Source of the DNA: Streptomyces zagrosensis
Lineage (GTDB): Bacteria > Actinomycetota > Actinomycetes > Streptomycetales > Streptomycetaceae
NCBI RefSeq assembly: GCF_014203645.1
Contig: NZ_JACHJL010000003.1
Span: 434,001 to 498,000, forward strand
DNA length: 64,000 nt
Reading direction: 5' to 3'
Shown here: positions 53,246-61,871 of the stretch, one piece after another
Position numbering within the stretch: the stretch's first letter is position 1
Layout of the letters: each line of letters starts with the position of its first letter
Program-made: the position numbers and the translations under genes
The notes under the pieces: generated by a model
What the model saw: only the letters and a program-made list of their open reading frames with translations
Told to the model about the DNA's origin: nothing
Databases searched by the model: none

Positions 53246-55492
53246 TCACCTGCTCGCGGGTATGCGGGGCCCCGCTCCGGAGAGAGGAGCGGCGTCCGGT
53301 CGTCTAACGCGCCAGGTGGTGAAGTAGGCCGCCACATCCGCAAAGTTGTGGGTGATGAGGCCGACGTAACCGTCGGGCCGGATCAGGAACAAGGCTCTGC
53401 CGTACTCCCGTTGGGCACGTGGTGTGGCCTCTCGTATCCGGACACGGCGCACCATACCCAGACCGTCAACGCTGCCTGGGGCTCCGACGACCGTTGCTAT
53501 AGCGCCTGGTTGCCCGGCGTCATCGACGGCCGCAGTCTGGTCCGGAGTCGCCTTCACGGCTTCATCCCCGTTCCCTGGCTCACCACCGGTCTCACTTGCG
53601 CCCCTGACCCAGGCACTGGCCCCAGCCCCGGTCACCGCTGTGGAATCGGCCGTGCCGCCTTGCTCGTCTGTGGGCCTGCCGATGAGGCCCGTTGCCTCGC
53701 TGCCCGGGTGCTGGCCGTCTCCGCACTCGGGGCTTCCCATGCCGCTGAAGTCCAGCAGGGTGAAGTGCGGGCCGCGGAAGGCGTCGAAGAGGGTGAACTC
53801 GGCACCGGAAGCGTCCACACAGCGCGCGTTCGGCGCACGGTCCCCCGCACACAGGGTGCCGCCGGCCCCCGCGCCGCCGGCCCCCGCGCTGTGCACCTCC
53901 GTGCCGCTGGGCAGTGCCTCATCGGGCAGCCCACCGCTGTCCGATATGTCATCGGGCCATGCCCGATCGCGATCGGGCAGTGTGTGATCGGGCAGTGTGT
54001 GATCGGGCAGTGTGTGATCGAGATGTGTGTGATCGAGGTGTGCGCTGTCGGGTCGGTGCTCGGGGCGATGATCCACCGACAGGCGGGATGCGGCATATGA
54101 CACGGCCAGTTGGTGAGTCTCGGCGCCCTGTCGCGTGGCACGGGAGATGCGCACGAGGCTGGTGCGGTGCAGCCGGGTGCTGAGGCCGAGCACATTGGCC
54201 GCTATCGGTGCCCGCTCTTCCTCGTAGGTGTCCAGCAAGGTGTCATCGGCGCCGTGCCGCAGCACGTGGCTCAGCTTCCAGCCGAGGTTATAGGCGTCTT
54301 GCACGCTGGTGTTGAGGCCCTGGCCACCCGCCGGGGGATGCACATGGGCGGCATCACCGGCGAGAAAAACCCGGCCGATTCGGAACCGCTCGGCCATCGC
54401 CGCGCGCGGCCGGAAGTCGGAGGCCCACAACACTTCGCGGACAGCCGATGCGGGCAAGGGGATGCGTTCGGCGAGTAACTGCCGTACCGCCTCCGGCGTG
54501 GTGTCGGGCTTGGCGCTCTTGTCCTCGTACTGGGCGATGAATTGAAAGGTCTTTGTCCCGGCGAGCGGGAACAGGACTACTCCGCCGCCCTTGGCCTCCG
54601 GCCATACGTGACCGTGGTCCCGGTCGATCTCCACGCCGATCTGGTCCGCGCCCATCTGTTTCGCGTCCATCTGTTCTGCACCTTCGCCAGTTGCTGTCGC
54701 CTCACCTGGCGAGAGCTCCAGCCGAACATCCGCCACCAGCATCGGGGCCGGGTCCACCGCCTGGCCGTTCATCGCGACACCCACCAGCCGGCGCACCGTG
54801 CTGCGCCCGCCGTCGGCCGCTACCAGATATGCCGCCCGTATGACCTCGGTGTGACCCGCGCTGTGGGTCACCGTCGCCGTCACGCCCTCGGCGTCCTGGG
54901 CCAGCTCCGTCAGCGTCGTGCCGAACTCGACGGCGCCGCCGAGCTCGCGCAAGCGCTCGTACAACACCTCTTGCGTTCGCCACTGCGGCACCATCCACAC
55001 CCGCCAGTACGGCGTGCCCTCGTCGGGCTCGGACTCCTCCACGAGGTCCCACTCACCTCGTCGTTGCCGTCCGCTCCAGGTCAGCATCCGGGGAAAGGGG
55101 CCCCCGGCTTGGCCGATGGCCGGGCCGATCCCCAGATCGTCGAAGACCTCCAAGGTGCGCGGCTGGATGCTCTTGCCCCGCGAGCCGGGGAAGAGCGTCG
55201 CCGACCGCTCCACCGTGCGCGCGAGCATCCCGCGCCGGGCCAGGTCGCAGGCCAGCGTGAGCCCGGCCGGCCCCGCGCCGACGATGAGCACCGCGGCGGT
55301 GGTGGCCTCCCGCATATCCCGCATATCCCGCATATCCCGCATATCCCGCATGCTCCACACATCCCGCGCGGCCTCGCCCGGTGGTGTCGTCGGGATGCTG
55401 GGAGGTGCGCTGGATAAGAAGCGGGATGGTGCGCTAGGTGGGGCGCTTGAGTGCTGCCCCGCCAGTCCGCCGTCCCGTGCTGTGGGTGCCAT
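53246..55492 (-). CDS. FAD-dependent aromatic monooxygenase (phenol hydroxylase-like)
   Basis: 748-residue class A flavoprotein hydroxylase. The FAD/NADH domain has VLIVGAGPAGLTLACDLARR (GxGxxG at residues 72-77), the DG motif AYLVAADGGRSTVRR and GDAAHVHPPAGGQGLN near residue 380, then a thioredoxin-like C-terminal region. It probably hydroxylates an aromatic or polyketide substrate. ATG 55492 has AAGGAG seven bases upstream. Three oddities: four perfect 9-bp units (55311-55346) give RDMRDM just before the FAD motif, five 15-bp units (53971-54045) give a His/Asp/Pro repeat, and a TTA codon lies at 54478-54476. Controlled by the divergent TetR gene. Confidence 0.9.
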   Translation of the reverse strand: MAPTARDGGLAGQHSSAPPSAPSRFLSSAPPSIPTTPPGEAARDVWSMRDMRDMRDMRDMREATTAAVLIVGAGPAGLTLACDLARRGMLARTVERSATLFPGSRGKSIQPRTLEVFDDLGIGPAIGQAGGPFPRMLTWSGRQRRGEWDLVEESEPDEGTPYWRVWMVPQWRTQEVLYERLRELGGAVEFGTTLTELAQDAEGVTATVTHSAGHTEVIRAAYLVAADGGRSTVRRLVGVAMNGQAVDPAPMLVADVRLELSPGEATATGEGAEQMDAKQMGADQIGVEIDRDHGHVWPEAKGGGVVLFPLAGTKTFQFIAQYEDKSAKPDTTPEAVRQLLAERIPLPASAVREVLWASDFRPRAAMAERFRIGRVFLAGDAAHVHPPAGGQGLNTSVQDAYNLGWKLSHVLRHGADDTLLDTYEEERAPIAANVLGLSTRLHRTSLVRISRATRQGAETHQLAVSYAASRLSVDHRPEHRPDSAHLDHTHLDHTLPDHTLPDHTLPDRDRAWPDDISDSGGLPDEALPSGTEVHSAGAGGAGAGGTLCAGDRAPNARCVDASGAEFTLFDAFRGPHFTLLDFSGMGSPECGDGQHPGSEATGLIGRPTDEQGGTADSTAVTGAGASAWVRGASETGGEPGNGDEAVKATPDQTAAVDDAGQPGAIATVVGAPGSVDGLGMVRRVRIREATPRAQREYGRALFLIRPDGYVGLITHNFADVAAYFTTWRVRRPDAAPLSGAGPRIPASR

Positions 55493-55502
55493 GATCGAGC
55501 TC

Positions 55503-55517
55503 CTTAACGTCGTTAAG
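55503..55517. promoter_or_regulatory. TetR operator O2, overlapping the monooxygenase ribosome binding site
   Basis: CTTAACGTCGTTAAG is a perfect 15-bp palindrome with one central base. Its edge forms the AAG of the monooxygenase AAGGAG site. It shares the core TTAACGNCGTTAA with the second copy at 55537-55551. Confidence 0.85.
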
Positions 55518-55536
55518 CGCCTGATTCGAGGATGCA

Positions 55537-55551
55537 TTTAACGGCGTTAAA
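55537..55551. promoter_or_regulatory. TetR operator O1, inside the monooxygenase promoter
   Basis: TTTAACGGCGTTAAA, a 15-bp palindrome. On the minus strand TTGACA (55558-55553) just upstream is a consensus -35 and the palindrome fills the spacer toward the -10, so a bound repressor would block RNA polymerase. Centre-to-centre distance to O2 is 34 bp. Confidence 0.85.
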
Positions 55552-55600
55552 TTGTCAAGGGGGTGCGAGGGTGAGAGGTAGCGGAGGGGAGAATGGCCGC

Positions 55601-56296
55601 ATGGCGACGACGCGACTAGACCGGGGCCAGGTGGTGGATACCGCCCTGCGGCTGTTGAACGAGGTGGGCCTCGAAGGGCTCACGCTGCGCCGGATCGCCA
55701 AGGAGCTGAACGTCCAGGCGCCCGCTCTGTACTGGCACTTCACGAACAAGCAGGAATTGCTCGACGAGATGGCGACCACCATCTACCGTCGGATGAACGA
55801 CGGTGAGCAGCGCGTCGCGGACACCTGGCAGCAGCAACTCACCGACACGTGCCGGCTGTTGAGGCGCACGCTGCTCGGGCTGCGCGATGGCGCGAAGGTC
55901 TTCAGCGGCACACACTTCACGGATGCCGGGCATGCGCAGACGCTGGAGGCGCAACTGCGGGTGTTCGTCGATGCCGGTCATCCGGCTGGCGTGGCCGCCC
56001 GCGCCATCTTCATCGCGTTCACCTTCACCCTCGGCTTCGTGATCGAGGAGCAGACGGTGCAGCCCATGCCGGGGGAGCGGATGCCGGGCTATGACGTGGC
56101 GAAGCGGGCCGAGTTCATCGGGTCGGAGTTTCCGCTGGCGATCGAGGTGGGCCCGGACCTCTTCCATGACTATGGAGACCGGTTCGAAGAGGGGCTGCGG
56201 GCGATCGTCGCCGGTGTCGAGGCGACGTTGCTCGTACGGCCCGAGCACCGCCCGCCCCGGGACGCGACCGAATCACGGCACACGCCGGCCTCGTAG
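55601..56296 (+). CDS. TetR-family repressor of the monooxygenase
   Basis: 231-residue TetR regulator of the TetR class with TetR_C-like ligand domain: helix-turn-helix LRRIAKELNVQAPALYWHFTNK (residues about 28-50), then a helical domain including FIAFTFTLGFVIEEQTV. ATG 55601 has GGAGGGGA upstream with spacing of about ten. It faces the monooxygenase gene across two identical-core palindromes, so autoregulated repression relieved by an aromatic ligand is the simplest model. Downstream is a 9-bp repeat tract. Confidence 0.92.
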   Translation: MATTRLDRGQVVDTALRLLNEVGLEGLTLRRIAKELNVQAPALYWHFTNKQELLDEMATTIYRRMNDGEQRVADTWQQQLTDTCRLLRRTLLGLRDGAKVFSGTHFTDAGHAQTLEAQLRVFVDAGHPAGVAARAIFIAFTFTLGFVIEEQTVQPMPGERMPGYDVAKRAEFIGSEFPLAIEVGPDLFHDYGDRFEEGLRAIVAGVEATLLVRPEHRPPRDATESRHTPAS

Positions 56297-56310
56297 CGAC
56301 GCGTCGCGTC

Positions 56311-56475
56311 CAAGGCGCCCGAGCCACCTAAGCCGCCCAGGCCGCCCGAGCCACCTAAGCCACCCGAGCCGTCCAAGACCGGCCGCCACCCAAGCCACTC
56401 AAGCCACCCAAGCCGCCCGAGACCTCAAGCCCCCCGAGCCACTTAAGCCGCCCAAGACCTCAAGCCACCCAAGGC
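56311..56475. repeat. Degenerate 9-bp repeat tract
   Basis: About 18 imperfect units of the AAGCCACCC / GAGCCACCT / AAGCCGCCC type follow the TetR stop. It is outside any gene. Confidence 0.75.
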
Positions 56476-56522
56476 CGCCGCAGGCCCGCAGCTCACCGAA
56501 GCCGCCGGCGGTGCACAAACGC

Positions 56523-56566
56523 GGACGGCCCGGTTCGCGTACGTCCGTACGCCTGCCGGGCCGTCC
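56523..56566. terminator. Nested hairpin between TetR and acyltransferase genes
   Basis: GGACGGCCCGG (56523-56533) pairs with CCGGGCCGTCC (56556-56566). Inside it GCGTACG (56537-56543) pairs with CGTACGC (56546-56552). It lies between convergent stops and can serve both. Confidence 0.8.
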
Positions 56567-56581
56567 CGCTCGGGGGTCTCG

Positions 56582-57766
56582 TTACCGCTTGTGCTGTCCC
56601 GTGATCGACCGTTTCATTATCGGTGTCAGGGGGGTTTCGACCAGCTTGTGCAGCAGCCAGGCGAAGGCCAACATGATCGCGATGGTGAGGGCGAACGTCG
56701 CGTGTGAGGGGATGTCGAGTTCCCGGTGGAGCGCCTGCACGGTGACCCAGCCCAGATGTTCGTGTACCAGGTAAAAGGGGTAGGTCAGGGCGCCGGCGAC
56801 GGTCAGCCAGCGCCAGTTGGCCCAGTTCAACTTGCCGAGGGCGACCAGTGCGACCGCGAGGTAGCCGATGGCCACGATGGCGATGATCACGGAGGTGTGG
56901 CGGTACGAGAAGAAGGCCGGGTTCTGCGCGTGCCAGAGCACGTCTACCGCGTACCGCTGGCCTATCAGGAAGCTGACGCCGACGATGCCCCAGGAGAGCG
57001 CGTCACTGCCGAAACGATGCACCAGATAGAGGCCGATGCCGCCGATGAAGTACGAGGCGTACTCCGGCATCAGCGCGACGTCCAAAAGCGGCTGGTTTGC
57101 CGCGTCCGCCATCGCTGCGGCCAGTGTCCATACCGCGCAGAACAGCACCACCCGGTGCTTGCTCGCTCCGGGGAGCACCACGAACAGCGCGAACAACGCG
57201 TAGAAACGCAGCTCTGCCCAAAGGGTCCAGCACACGCCCAACACCCGGTCGGCGCCGAGCGGCTGTTGGAGCATGGTGAAGTTGACCAGCGTGTCACTGG
57301 GCGAGACGCTCGCGTACGCCACCGCAGGCAGCGCGAAGATCGCCGTGACCAGGATGATCGCTGCCCAGTAGGCGGGGAAGAGCCGGGAGGCGCGGGAGGC
57401 GAAGAACGCCTTGAGCGGGCGCCCCCAGCCGCTCATGCAGATGACGAAACCGCTGATGATGAAGAAGATCTGCACGCCGAGACAGCCGTAGGCGAACCAC
57501 TCGGAGGTACTGGGGAACTGGTCGGCGGGGGAAGATCCCCACGCCTTGGAGATCTCGCCGCCGCGACCGCCGTAGTGGTAGCAGGCGACCATGAGCGCCG
57601 CGACCAGCCGCAACCCGTCCAGGGCGCGCAACCGCGAAGGCGGGCGTTGGCCCGGCGACTTGCCCTCAAGGCCCGGCGAGGAGTCGGGCTTCCCCGGCGC
57701 GTCGGCCAGGGGAATGACGGTCACAGTGTCGGGGAACGCCCCCCGTGCGGTCCTCGGCGCCGTCAT
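56582..57766 (-). CDS. Acyltransferase 3 family membrane protein
   Basis: 394-residue integral membrane O-acyltransferase (OafA/NodX type) with about ten spans. Motifs: LRALDGLRLVAALMVACYHY at the start, GVQIFFIISGFVICMSGWG, RASRLFPAYWAAI, and LTYPFYLVHEHLGW. Such enzymes acetylate or acylate surface polysaccharides. The ATG overlaps the stop of the polysialyltransferase-like gene as ATGA, placing it in the glycopolymer operon, where it likely O-acylates the polymer. It is last in the unit, before a strong terminator. Confidence 0.9.
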   Translation of the reverse strand: MTAPRTARGAFPDTVTVIPLADAPGKPDSSPGLEGKSPGQRPPSRLRALDGLRLVAALMVACYHYGGRGGEISKAWGSSPADQFPSTSEWFAYGCLGVQIFFIISGFVICMSGWGRPLKAFFASRASRLFPAYWAAIILVTAIFALPAVAYASVSPSDTLVNFTMLQQPLGADRVLGVCWTLWAELRFYALFALFVVLPGASKHRVVLFCAVWTLAAAMADAANQPLLDVALMPEYASYFIGGIGLYLVHRFGSDALSWGIVGVSFLIGQRYAVDVLWHAQNPAFFSYRHTSVIIAIVAIGYLAVALVALGKLNWANWRWLTVAGALTYPFYLVHEHLGWVTVQALHRELDIPSHATFALTIAIMLAFAWLLHKLVETPLTPIMKRSITGQHKR

Positions 57767-59151
57767 CCGAAGGCTGCCCGCTTTTTGAGCTGTCGCTGGA
57801 CGGCGCGGGCTCTGCGCGCCACCTTGCGCACGGTCGGGTTGCGCGGCAGGAACGAGAGGTGTGAGGGCACAGCGCCGGGCAGCCCCAGCGCGGTGAGCCG
57901 GCGCCGCTTGAAGTAGCGCCAGGTGTGGGAGTTGAGCTTGGTGGAGAGGTAGCGCTCGGCGGCGGGCCGCAGCGACGGGTAGATCTGCGACTGCATCGCG
58001 AACCCCACCGCTGTGACCAGGCCCGACAACTCCTTGCCCGCACGGTCTCCGGTCGGCGCCGTCCAGTTGCGGACCGCCGTAGGGTCGTTGAGGTTGGGCA
58101 ACAGCGCGTCCACGATCGTCACTGGCACCCGGTTGCTGTTCTGGTACGGGGTCAGCCGCTCCAACAGGACATCGGTGCCGGTGCGTGCGACCGGCAGGCC
58201 GTACAGCGCGCTCGCGGTGATCAGCGCGGTGGAGAAGCAGCCGACGACCAGGGCGGGCCGGGTGCGCTGGTACAGCACCTCGGCCAAAACCGGGGAGTCC
58301 ACCACGGTCAGCTCGGCGCCCAGCACACTCGCTTCCTTCTCCAGCAGGCGTGACCAGCGGGCTGGGGCCGTGGGGTGGGGCTTGAAGACGACCTCGCGAT
58401 GGCCGAGTCCGACCACGCCGCGCAGCATCCGTACGTGCAGTTCCTCTTCCTCTTGCGGGGTGAGGATGTCAAGGGCCGATAGATACTGCCCGAGCAGGAG
58501 TGCCGGGCCCTTGGTGCCGGGGGCCGCGTCCGGGACGGTGACCTCGGGGGAGACCCCGGCGATCTCGGCGAGCACCTTCGTGAAGTGGTCGGTGGGCACG
58601 ATCTCCGGCTTGACGCCGAACTCGGTGAGCAGCAGCGGCCGAAGCCCCGGCACCAGGTCCAGGTGGAGCAGCCTGCGCACCCGGGTGCCGACCAGCGGAT
58701 TGAGCTTGTTGCGAGTCGGCCCGTAGCTCATCAGCCCATCGGCGTAGACATCCAGCGGCGCATCGGGGAACAGCCGGGCGAGCGCGAGCGCCGGGTTGAC
58801 CTGGATGGACTCCAGGGCGATTTCCACGTCGTCGTCGCCCAGGCCCCACAGCAGTCGCAGGTGTCGCTCCCATAGCGGGGCGTCGTCGCCGCGCGGGGAC
58901 CAGCCGCCGGGGTGGAACGGGGCGATCGTCTCGTTCCAGGACAGTACGTCGTCGAATCGGGAGCGCAGCACGGAGAAGCCGGGCATCTCGTCCAGCGCCG
59001 GGGTGGTCTCCGGGATGGCCGCGTTATTGCTCACCAGCAAGATTCTGCGGTCGGCTGCTTCGAAGCAGCCGGCGTCGATGGCGGCGGCCAGCGTCGCGGT
59101 GCCGTAGAGCGTGGACGCGAAGAAGATCTGGGTGCGGTGACGGGCGTTCAT
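57763..59151 (-). CDS. Polysialyltransferase-family glycosyltransferase
   Basis: 462-residue protein of the alpha-2,8-polysialyltransferase-like family: IFFASTLYGTATLAAAID at the start, the HP motif VFKPHPTAPARW and the S/T-rich motif VVGCFSTALITASALYG, which in bacterial polysialyltransferases bind CMP-sugar. The C-terminus is basic. It likely polymerises a nonulosonic acid onto the wall glycopolymer. The ATG overlaps the GT2 stop by one base and its own stop overlaps the acyltransferase start. It resembles genes of the Streptomyces coelicolor teichulosonic-acid locus (recalled, not searched). Confidence 0.85.
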   Translation of the reverse strand: MNARHRTQIFFASTLYGTATLAAAIDAGCFEAADRRILLVSNNAAIPETTPALDEMPGFSVLRSRFDDVLSWNETIAPFHPGGWSPRGDDAPLWERHLRLLWGLGDDDVEIALESIQVNPALALARLFPDAPLDVYADGLMSYGPTRNKLNPLVGTRVRRLLHLDLVPGLRPLLLTEFGVKPEIVPTDHFTKVLAEIAGVSPEVTVPDAAPGTKGPALLLGQYLSALDILTPQEEEELHVRMLRGVVGLGHREVVFKPHPTAPARWSRLLEKEASVLGAELTVVDSPVLAEVLYQRTRPALVVGCFSTALITASALYGLPVARTGTDVLLERLTPYQNSNRVPVTIVDALLPNLNDPTAVRNWTAPTGDRAGKELSGLVTAVGFAMQSQIYPSLRPAAERYLSTKLNSHTWRYFKRRRLTALGLPGAVPSHLSFLPRNPTVRKVARRARAVQRQLKKRAAFG

Positions 59152-60128
59152 CAGGCCGCGACCTCCGGGCCGACGGGGCGGCGGCGTAGTTTGCGTAGCC
59201 GCGCGGCGCGGTCGTAGTCCATGGCGTCCAGCGCCTCGTTCAGCACCTGCTGCGGCATTCGCTTCATCGCCGCCGCGCTCATGGTGCGCAACTTACGTGC
59301 CACAGCCGGTTCGAACCTTTCAATGCCACCAAGGTGATGGGAAATAATCGCACAATATGTGCGCACGGCCTTTGGGAGGAGGCGCGCGGCGTCTTTGTCT
59401 CGTGCTGTTTCCTCGATGACTTGGTCGAATGCGCGAATGAAATCGAGCTGCCGTACGTCCCCGATTTGGGTGAGTGACGAGGCGACCCCTCGCCGATAGA
59501 AGACGCCGAGCATGCCGAGCACCGCGAACGACGAGGCTTCGCGGTGCAGCTTCCAGATCCACGGCCGGTCCTCGGCGGTCCGCAACCCGTGCCGGAAGTG
59601 CAGCAGCCCGTCATCGAGGAGCCGCCGGTGGTACATGCCGGCCCAAGCGAAGGCGTAGTCAACGGAGGTGGACCGGTCGGACGGCAGGATGGCGTCCCGC
59701 GGGTTGAGCACGACGTTGCGGCGGCCGACCGGCACCCGGTGAATGGAGCGCGCCCGGTTGGTGCACTGCACATGGTCGGTGCGTACGAAGTCGCAGCCCA
59801 GCCCCTCGATGGCGGCCAAGACTTGTTCGTAGTAGCCGGGGGCGAGCCAGTCGTCGCCGTCGAGGAAGGTCAGGTACTCGCCGCGCGCCGCGTCCAGACC
59901 TGTGTTGCGCGCGGTGGCGAGCCCGCCGTTCTGCTCGTGCCGTACGAGGACCGCTCCGGGCAGATCGCGCTCGGCGCGCTCCAGGAGTTCTGGGGTCCCG
60001 TCTTTGGAACAGTCGTCGACGAGGATGAATTCGAAGTCCTCTCGCGCGTTGGCGCGCAGACTTCTCAGTGTGTCTGGTGCGTAGGTCTGCACGTTATAGA
60101 ACGGCACGATGACGGAGAGCTTAACCAC
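59151..60128 (-). CDS. Family 2 glycosyltransferase
   Basis: 325-residue GT-A fold transferase: LSVIVPFYNVQTYAPDTLRS, ILVDDCSKDGT, NGGLATARNTGLD and the metal-binding DxD as LDGDDW. The GTG start at 60128 begins directly at the first strand. First gene of the minus-strand arm of the glycopolymer cluster (GT2, polysialyltransferase-like, acyltransferase). Donor sugar unknown. Confidence 0.93.
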   Translation of the reverse strand: MVKLSVIVPFYNVQTYAPDTLRSLRANAREDFEFILVDDCSKDGTPELLERAERDLPGAVLVRHEQNGGLATARNTGLDAARGEYLTFLDGDDWLAPGYYEQVLAAIEGLGCDFVRTDHVQCTNRARSIHRVPVGRRNVVLNPRDAILPSDRSTSVDYAFAWAGMYHRRLLDDGLLHFRHGLRTAEDRPWIWKLHREASSFAVLGMLGVFYRRGVASSLTQIGDVRQLDFIRAFDQVIEETARDKDAARLLPKAVRTYCAIISHHLGGIERFEPAVARKLRTMSAAAMKRMPQQVLNEALDAMDYDRAARLRKLRRRPVGPEVAA

Positions 60129-60205
60129 CCGGGTGACGGTAGGTGTCTGCCCGGCATTCGTCTTGACCTGTAGCCTACGGGAAGGTGAACGAAGGAAGGC
60201 GGAAT

Positions 60206-60308
60206 GGTTAACCCGCTGCTCTAACGGCCGGGTTCGCCAACAGTCGATGTGCTGTTAACCGTTTGTTGAGCCTGTGTTGGGCCGTGACTCGCAAACCCTT
60301 CCTAGCGT
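60206..60308. promoter_or_regulatory. Divergent glycopolymer promoter region
   Basis: GGTTAACC (60206-60213) and a second GTTAACC (60254-60260) are repeated in the spacer between the two arms. AACAG/CTGTT (60239-60243/60252-60256) forms a dyad. TAGCGT (60303-60308) is a candidate -10 for the plus arm, seven bases before GTG 60316, which would make that transcript leaderless. Confidence 0.4.
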
Positions 60309-60315
60309 CAGCGTC

Positions 60316-61662
60316 GTGCCCACCCGTACCAATTCCCAGCCGCGAGTGGCCGTGCTCGCAGATTCCGATACTCGGTGGAAGTGGGGCGCGCTCACCGCAC
60401 ACCGCGTCGCACCGGATCACCGTCTTGACGGATATCTGCTGCGTGGACGCGCGACCCCCACTGCTCGCCAACTCTCCGAGGTCGGAGTGCGTGCGGACGC
60501 GATGCGCGAGGTCACGGGCATCGAATTCCTCCACGCCATCGAGCGTGAGCACCACGACCCCTACGACGCCGTGATCCTGTCCTGTGTCGGCGGTGGCGTC
60601 CAGGCCATGCTGCACGGACTCGGCCACGCGCTGCGCGACGCCGCTCACCGTCCGGTCCTGATCACCGGCTATGTAGGTGTCGTCTACGAGAAGCTCGCCG
60701 ATGGCCTGCTGCTGCGCAACGGCGCCGACATAGTCCTGGCCAACAGCCGTTACGACGCCGAACGGTTCCGCGAGGTTTACCAGGGCGTCGGCGCCGACCC
60801 CGATGTGGTCGTCGAATGCGCGCTGCCCTTCCTCGGCGGCGACGCGTACGACGAAACCGCGCGCACCAGGCGCCCCTACCCCGGCGGAACCGTCGTCTTC
60901 GCCGTCCAGCCCTCTGTCCCCGACAACCGCGCCGACCGCTCCTACCTGCTACGCCGCGCCATCGAACACGCCCGCAAGCACCCCGACCGCGAGGTGCTGA
61001 TCAAGCTGCGCAGCAAGCCGGGCGAGCACACCACGCACATCGAAGAGTTGCCGTACCAAAAGCTGGCCGACAAGTACGCCGGCACGCTGCCTTCGAACTG
61101 CCGCCTCGTGTACGGGCACATGGGCGAGGTTTTGGACAGCGCCGATCTGTTGGTGACCGTCAGCTCCACGGCGGCCCTCGAATCGCTGCACCGGGGCATT
61201 CCCACCGCCATCCTCACCGACCTCGGGGTGCGCGAGGGACTCGGAAACCACCACTTCCTCGGCTCGGGCTGCCTCGCCTCCTGGGACCAGCTCGACACGG
61301 GCTATCGGCCCACGGCCGACCCACAGTGGGTCGCCCGCCAGGGGGTGGCTGCCGACGGTGCGTACGAGCGCGCCTTCGACGCCGTACGCGAGCGGCTCGA
61401 AGACCTGCTCACCGGGGCGCCGCTGCCGCCGGTCACCCCCTACTACACGGCGGTCACCGCGCCCGGCTACCTGCCGCGCATCTTGGCCCGCTACGGCTTC
61501 CAGACCGATGGCAGCCCCCGCCCCGGCGTCACGGTCGAGCCCGAGGACACCTCGGGGCTGCGGCGGGCGATGCGCAACACGATGCGGGACGCGGCGCGCG
61601 GCGCGTACCGGCACGGCGTGCAGCGAGTGGCACCCGTCATCCGCCGAATGGGGGACCTGTGA
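60316..61662 (+). CDS. DUF6716-like putative glycosyltransferase of the polymer cluster
   Basis: 448-residue protein with a GT-B-like look: VAVLADSDTRWKWGALTA at the start, and LLVTVSSTAALESLHRGIPTAI, a nucleotide-sugar pocket-like segment near residue 285. Lysine/arginine-rich LIKLRSKPGEHTTHI precedes it. I recognise it as the uncharacterised protein that sits beside NeuA/NeuB homologs in Streptomyces. GTG 60316 was chosen as a probable leaderless start; no ribosome binding site is present. Its TGA overlaps a GTG of the next frame (GTGA at 61659). Confidence 0.75.
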   Translation: MPTRTNSQPRVAVLADSDTRWKWGALTAHRVAPDHRLDGYLLRGRATPTARQLSEVGVRADAMREVTGIEFLHAIEREHHDPYDAVILSCVGGGVQAMLHGLGHALRDAAHRPVLITGYVGVVYEKLADGLLLRNGADIVLANSRYDAERFREVYQGVGADPDVVVECALPFLGGDAYDETARTRRPYPGGTVVFAVQPSVPDNRADRSYLLRRAIEHARKHPDREVLIKLRSKPGEHTTHIEELPYQKLADKYAGTLPSNCRLVYGHMGEVLDSADLLVTVSSTAALESLHRGIPTAILTDLGVREGLGNHHFLGSGCLASWDQLDTGYRPTADPQWVARQGVAADGAYERAFDAVRERLEDLLTGAPLPPVTPYYTAVTAPGYLPRILARYGFQTDGSPRPGVTVEPEDTSGLRRAMRNTMRDAARGAYRHGVQRVAPVIRRMGDL

Positions 61663-61871
61663 CCCCCGCGGGGGGCCAACACGCCTCCGCGGGACGCGAG
61701 AACCCCCCCACCGGGCCCACGTCCCCCACCGGGCGCGCCCACCCCACCACCGACGCCGTCTCGACTCGGCCGCCGCGGGACCGGCAGGCCGCGCCCGAGA
61801 CGCCCGCCACCCACTCAGGCGCCCAGCGCCACGGATCACCAGGCGCCCAGCGCCACGAGTCAGGAGCCGCC

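Noticed and set aside
61659..61871. GTGA-coupled longer start of the NeuA-HAD fusion
   Set aside because: Adds only low-complexity residues with a duplicated GAQRH unit; ATG 61872 with AGGAG is better, though coupling cannot be fully excluded.
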